From the NCBI GenBank assembly GCA_023653785.1, contig JAMKCH010019794.1, positions 1 to 64,000 on the forward strand: a stretch of DNA of 64,000 nucleotides, written 5' to 3'. Positions within the stretch are counted from its first letter, which is position 1, and each line of letters opens with the position of its first letter. Below are positions 59,096 to 64,000 of this stretch, piece after piece. A model generated the notes under the pieces. That model ran no database searches and was not told the DNA's origin. It saw only the letters and a list, made by a program, of their open reading frames with translations. This DNA is from Ophioderma brevispina (taxonomy: Eukaryota; Echinodermata; Ophiuroidea; Amphilepidida; Ophiodermatidae). A program made the position numbers and the translations under genes.

Positions 59096-59354
59096 GATTC
59101 TGTAAAGGGACTCAACAACTTTGGTTTTAAAACAAGTCCTGCAAGCAACTAAAAAATTATCTAATCCTTTGAATTTTATATTGTAATAACAGTTTTAGTG
59201 GTCATCTAACGGTCATTTTAGGCGGTTGGGATGAGAAGGCATACTTTTGCTTTTTAAAACAAGATTTTACTCGATTGCAAATTCTTGAGTTTAGGTTTCC
59301 TTTTTGTTCTTTTTAAAATTTCTTTATCGTGTGTCTCTCGAACACTCATACCTC

Positions 59355-59745
59355 AAACACAGACCCTCAGACCCGAAACATCAGACCCGGAAGTAATTCA
59401 CTTCGGTCTGATGTTTCGAGTCTGAAGTTTCTATACACCCGGGGGGGATGTCTAAGAAACATCAACCTCTAACAAACAGACCTCATACCGGAAGTGATTT
59501 TTTTTTGCCGACGTCAACAATTTTACTTCCGTCTGATGTTTCGGTCTGTGTTTCTAGACACTCCGGGGGGATGTCTAGAAACATCAGACCTAGAAACATC
59601 AGACCCTCCTACCCGGAAGTGAAGTTACGTCCGGGTCTGATGTTTCTAGTCTATGTTTCTATACACCCGGGGGGGATGTATCAGAACATCAGACCTCGAA
59701 ACCAATTCAGCCTCAGACCCGGAAGTGACTTCAAAATGGAGGAAA
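59355..59745. repeat. Palindromic satellite array G, left
   Basis: Units of about 110-130 bp made of CACCCGGGGGGGATGTCTAG, AAACATCAGACC, GACCCGGAAGTGA and the inverse TTCCGGGTCTGATGTTTC. Three units are visible. Each unit is largely self-complementary. Confidence 0.78.
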
Positions 59746-59749
59746 CTCT

Positions 59750-60525
59750 ATTTTCTGTACTAAGATGCGGACACACGCTTCCTTAAAAAATGGGGACTGG
59801 CCCTGATTGTTGCTAGTTACCCGTCTGCTTGAGAATTTTGTAAGTTAAAAAAAAATATAAAAAAAGTAGATAGAAAAAAAAATCTGCTATTCTTCCAGCC
59901 GTGACAGGGGGAGATTGCCCTGGGACTTGGACCCCGACCTGGGAACCACCCCCCCCAAATGGACGTGCGTGGCGTGCTAAATACCACCCATTTCAACTAC
60001 TTGCTTCGCCGCTACACCAAGCAGATCAGTTACTCAACACTCCAGTTCCACAAGCCCGCATTTTAGATAAAGGTAGTTCCAAAAGTCCCCCATTTTAAAA
60101 TTTAACCTTAGCCTACCTAATCAGTTAAGTTTGTTATTATTAACTTGCAAATTTTAATCGGGTTATCTACTTATCTACTCTTTCATGAGAAAAACATGTC
60201 TGAAAACTAAATACTCCAAACTCAAATACCTCCCGCACCCCACACCGTTTTGTTTAACACGGTTTGGCCATGAATATGAAGTTACCATACAACTTGTAAT
60301 TCACTTGTCTACTAAATTTGCATGCATGGGAAATGTGTCTTAGTAAGCGCACGTTGCAAAGGTTTTGCCACCGTAAAGGGAGCGACACCTCCTCCGCACC
60401 CGGCATCCCCTATCGTCCCTTTCTCTTTCGACTGGTCGGCCCCTCAATTTAGAGGCAGAACAAACCACGCGGCAAACTCCTCCGTGTCCGCAAACGGTGA
60501 GTGAGGGGGGGTTTACTTTGAATTT
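59750..60525. other. Core between the two satellite arrays
   Basis: About 0.8 kb without the satellite words. It holds A-rich tracts near 59,845-59,885 and a GC- and CpG-richer stretch at 60,345-60,500. There an ATG-started frame (60,322) of about 58 residues meets a strong donor ACG|GTGAGT at 60,496/60,497. That could be a first exon or a captured gene piece; I found no partner exon or recognisable domain. Confidence 0.35.
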
Positions 60526-60529
60526 CAAA

Positions 60530-61145
60530 AAAAAATCCAGACCGAAGTGACTTGCTGACTCGGGTGAAACATTGGGAGGAAAACATTTTTTGACTTCGAA
60601 GTCAACATTTTAACTTCCGGGTCTGATGTTCTGAGGTAATGATTTTCTAGACATCCCCCCGGTGTCTAGAAAATCAGGGACTAGAAACATCAGACCCGGA
60701 AAGTAAAATGTGGACTTCGGCAAAAACAAAAAAACCACTTTCGGGTCTGAGGCTGTTTGTTTCGATTGGTCTGATTGTGTTTTTAGACATCCCCCCCGGG
60801 TGTCTCGAACCTTCAGACCTCGAAACATTCAGACCCGGAAGTAACTCCACTTCCGGGTCTGGAGGTATTGATGTCGAGGTATGATGTTTTCTAGACATCA
60901 CCCCAGGGTGTCAGAAAATAAGAACTCGAAAAATCAGACCCGGAAGTAAAATGTTGACCTCGGCAAAAAAAATCACTTCCGGGCTGGGTCGAGTCTGTGT
61001 TTCGAGTATGATTGTTTCGAGACATCCCCCCGGGTGTCTAATAGAAACATAGAACCTCGAAACATCGACCCGGAAGTGAATTTATTCCGGGGTCTGATGT
61101 TGGAGGCTGAGGTCTGATGTTGTTTCGAGGTCTGATGTTCGAGAA
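60530..61145. repeat. Palindromic satellite array G, right (opposite orientation)
   Basis: Same words as the left array but with the G-run strand reversed (GACATCCCCCCGGTGTCTAG and GACATCCCCCCCGGGTGTC). About five units. Together with 59,355-59,745 it forms a large inverted repeat around the core. Confidence 0.78.
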
Positions 61146-61334
61146 AACCCTTTCTTTATAAGCTTACACTAGACGAAAGTTTTCAATTAGGAATAGTTTG
61201 CCGATAGAACAAAAACCGAGTTCGCAATAATTCATGGTACGACGTAATCGCAAAACAGAGGGTCCATTATCCAATAACAAACCAACCAAAAGCAAGCGAT
61301 CTATACAAGGGGGTGACAAACGCATCAAACCAGT

Positions 61335-61560
61335 GTCCGTGCTGGGCGCTGAATTTTGAATATTGCACGAAAAAATTAATCCGTTTGGGTGCTTTGGCTA
61401 CGCACATAATGTCAAGTCGATACAAACAATCCGGCAAAATATCAGTTTGTTGGATGTGGGTTGCTATTGGGTGGTTTTAAATTTTTTCCTACCAATGGCC
61501 ACACAACGAATGAAAATGAACGTCAGTCGTCTGGATTTAAACCGCCTCAATGAATTTTCA
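61335..61560 (+). repeat. Direct repeat H, first copy
   Basis: GTCCGTGCTGGGCGCTGAA, GATACAAACAATCCGGCAAA, then GCTATTGGGTGG and AACGTCAGTCGTCTGGATTT; the same order is present at 63,776-64,000. The short ORF across it is interrupted in the other copy, so it is not taken as coding. Confidence 0.78.
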
Positions 61561-62640
61561 CCTAAGCGCGCATTGGCCTTATGAGGAAAACAACCAGAGG
61601 ATCTGGCACAATGATCCAGGTTACACTATTATACACCTGCCACCTATAAAAACACATACATTTTAATGTATCATACCGATTAGGTATATGCAAAAAGCGG
61701 CAAAACACAGTTGTGAAGAAAAGAAGCGGAGGGCAGCCATTGCTTTCTATTGTTGTACTCTAGGTTTCGTTGGGGTCGGCCAAACAAAACATGCGAGAAG
61801 GGGAATTTCTAAAGATTACCGTAACGTGTTGACTCTCTATCTATATAGGAACCTCTTTGGGATCTAATCTGATTATTTGGGTCAACATCATGGACATAAG
61901 AGAGAGAGAGAAGGAAAACCAAAGCGAGAACACCACCAATACCTAATTTTCGATTACCATTCCTCTCGACAAAAGCTAGGCACTCGATTGTGTATCTGTG
62001 GATTACGCCGACGAGAACAGTTTGTGATCTATATCTGCTTTGACCGCGGTCGATTTAAGTGGGAATACGGGAAAAGCTGTCCACCAAAAACTTGTAATTT
62101 GACGGATGTTGTGACCCCGCTGTAGGGTTTTTTGGAAAATGCACAGTACATTCATTTCCATCTTTTTTGGGCAAAGTGTTGTCACCAAATAGAGGAAATT
62201 TGTTCAGAAAATACGAAACCCCATCAAAATCCTCATTCCTTTGTGAAGCTACGACTGTAGAAAAAAGCTTGCCTTTTGGGTGTGATGTTGTTGACCAGTA
62301 TTGTTAAAACAATTTGTGAAATAATATGAAAAAAATGTTACCGAAACACTTAGATCTGAGAAAAAAACGGTGTTATAAAAAGTTCAATGTACTTGTAACA
62401 ATGTAATAACATTCTTAAACTTGTGCCCAAGCGCGCCAAACACGTGTAATGTACACCGAAAACCCACAAAATTGTAATATTTAACTTCGGTGATGTTGAA
62501 TTGGTTTACGCTGTGGCTGTTTTGGAGCTGATCCCATGTCGAAACTGATTCCAATGTCACTTCATCTGAAACTGAATGTATTAAGTCATACTTTTATACC
62601 TAATTAAATGTATTAAATTTTAAATAATAACATCGTTTCC
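61560..62640. other. No supported gene
   Basis: The plus-strand frame 61,877-62,125 (82 residues; TRLCICGLRRREQ and GKSCPPKTCNL) has four Cys in its C-terminal half and no ATG at its start. I do not recognise it, and no splice signals of note bound it. A GAGAGAGAGAGA microsatellite lies at about 61,900. Confidence 0.3.
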
Positions 62641-62644
62641 GAAG

Positions 62645-62674
62645 GGGGGGGGGGGGGGGGGTTGGGGGGGGTTA
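62645..62674. repeat. Long G-run
   Basis: About 18 G, TT, then 8 G. The minus-strand ORF nearby (62,672-62,971) is bounded by such runs and has no family pattern. Confidence 0.7.
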
Positions 62675-62679
62675 CCGCT

Positions 62680-63290
62680 CTCTTCTATTCTTTTTCGCCC
62701 TACTAAAAAACCCGGTGTCAAAATTGAAGTTAATGTAATTACCAATTGACTTTTTATGTCCCGGTTTCATGCCCCCATTTAAAAAAACATAACGGGGTAT
62801 AGTGAAAGTAAAGGGTGTGGATCCAAAGTAGGGATGGACAGGGCTTGTGGCAGGACCACCCCCCCCTCCTAGGCGTAAAATTCCCGGGGCGGGATGGGGA
62901 AATATCCCCAATATTTGATGAGGGGGGGGGGATGGTTCAATACGATTCACCCCACCCATGTTGATGACCATTCAAAGTGTTGTGACCAAAATAAACCTCA
63001 TATTTTGACATAATAGTTTTAAATCGTTAATTCCGCGCGCTTTGCGAGATTTGATCAAATTAACAATATATTTAATGAGTAGAGTCTTCTAAATTAAAAG
63101 TTTTAGCGCGCTTTGTGCGCACTGGCTAGTAATGGATCTTTCAGCACACACCATTTCATCATATAAATTTCACCAAACGTAATCCCCACATGTCAAAAAG
63201 ACAATTTACGCACCTCCCCCCCCTTCAGGAGGGAAAATACCCAAACACGCCAAGTACGACGCAGGAGATAAAACACAGACCATTTGATTA
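62680..63290. other. No supported gene
   Basis: C- and G-runs at 62,861 and 62,922. GCGCGCTTTGCGAG (63,036) and GCGCGCTTTGTGCGC (63,105) are near-identical words about 70 bp apart, typical of repeat boundaries. Confidence 0.4.
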
Positions 63291-63560
63291 GTGCCAAAGA
63301 TAACAGGTCCTTCCTCTTTCCGTTGTGATACCAAATGAGTACAAACAAAAAATGGTTCATTAATGACGTCATAATGCCTTATACATGATGGAAAAAATGT
63401 TGAAGGAAGGTACAATATTATTTTTGAGCCAGTAAATTGGGCAAAATATCAAATGTTGCTTTCTAATTTTTTAAACTTTATACTTACACGTCATAGTGAC
63501 GTCATCGTTAGTTTCTACAATTGATACAATGGAAAGAGTAAAGTTTAATAAATGCTAGCT
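63290..63560. mobile_element. Palindromic repeat, family D
   Basis: CTCTTTCCGTTGTGATACCA, GAGTACAAAC and TGACGTCATAATG on the left mirror CATAGTGACGTCA, GTTTCTACAATTGAT and ACAATGGAAAGAG on the right. The left arm matches the 31,010 copy. Confidence 0.65.
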
Positions 63561-63775
63561 ATACTGTAGGTACCAAATTGATAGGGAATGGATGTTCAAA
63601 AAAGAAGAAACTTCAAGCGAAGGCCAGTCAGCCCTCTGCTGAGGATGGGTGATTATCGCATTATCTTAAGCCGGTAAATGGGAGCATGGTGAGATTTAAT
63701 AACGAATGGCGGCAACGTGATAGGGTCTTGAAACTCGTGTGTTGTGGCAAGGGGGTGAGCCCATTCACAAAACAA

Positions 63776-64000
63776 GTCGTCCGTGCTGGCGCTGAACATT
63801 GGAATATTGCACGGAATAATTATTAGTTTGGGTTGCTTGTATACACACATAATGTTAAATCGATACAAACAATCCGGCAAATATCAGTTGTTTTGATTGT
63901 TTGGGTGCTATTGGGGGTTAAATTTTGTCCTACCTGGCCACCACAAACGAATGAAATGACCACGTCAGTCGTGTTGATTTAAATACACCGCCTCAATGAT
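63776..64000 (+). repeat. Direct repeat H, second copy (runs off the window)
   Basis: Collinear with 61,335-61,560 at a spacing of 2.44 kb. It may be the edge of a larger duplication continuing beyond the window. Confidence 0.78.

Overview
This is AT-rich eukaryotic (metazoan) DNA with no prokaryotic gene layout. I see no complete protein-coding gene. What can be supported is one clean exon of a DEG/ENaC-type sodium channel (about 47.3-47.6 kb, + strand), a broken P2X7-like gene fragment (about 3.7-4.4 kb, + strand), remnants of retrotransposon reverse transcriptases and a tyrosine recombinase, and a very dense population of non-coding mobile elements and tandem repeats. The DEG/ENaC exon, the P2X7-like C-terminal domain, tRNA-headed SINEs, hAT-type elements and a tyrosine-recombinase retrotransposon together suggest a marine invertebrate, perhaps an echinoderm or hemichordate. 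That assignment is inference and is not proven here.

Layout. 0-13 kb: short palindromic repeats, a LINE RT scrap, a 1-kb long-inverted-repeat element (2.64-3.65 kb) directly upstream of the P2X7-like fragment, a G-rich minisatellite (6.8-7.1 kb), two tRNA-derived SINE heads, a GGCGACG-ended MITE and a 189-bp hAT-type MITE. 14-26.6 kb: a block of about 4.5 kb present twice (14.77-19.21 and 21.89-26.56 kb), associated with the same long-inverted-repeat family and carrying a nested 340-bp MITE in both copies. 28-34 kb: several inverted-repeat elements, including a convincing 1.33-kb non-autonomous hAT element with an exact 8-bp target duplication and an internal minisatellite. 35.6-45.7 kb: a region of about 10 kb bounded by inverted repeats of about 430 bp. 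It contains reverse-transcriptase and tyrosine-recombinase fragments on the minus strand, an ~82-bp satellite array and internal duplications, and is best explained as a decayed, enlarged DIRS-like element. 46.5-48.7 kb: a strongly palindromic MITE, the channel exon and another TIR element. 48.8-59.1 kb: a tandem and inverted array whose ~0.9-kb units each contain a recognisable hammerhead ribozyme motif. 59.3-61.15 kb: two palindromic satellite arrays in opposite orientation around an ~0.8-kb core. 61.3-64 kb: a direct repeat spaced 2.4 kb and a palindromic repeat.

The most interesting system is the hammerhead-bearing repeat array. Six motif copies (one inverted) sit at the same place in a repeated unit. 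Two pairs lie head-to-tail about 0.85-0.94 kb apart, the arrangement expected of retrozyme-like elements that make ribozyme-cleaved circular RNAs.

Quality caveat: duplicated segments differ by many scattered single-base indels, and recognisable coding fragments carry stops and frameshifts. This fits an incompletely polished long-read assembly, genuine decay, or both. Apparent pseudogenes and apparent duplications should be read with that in mind.
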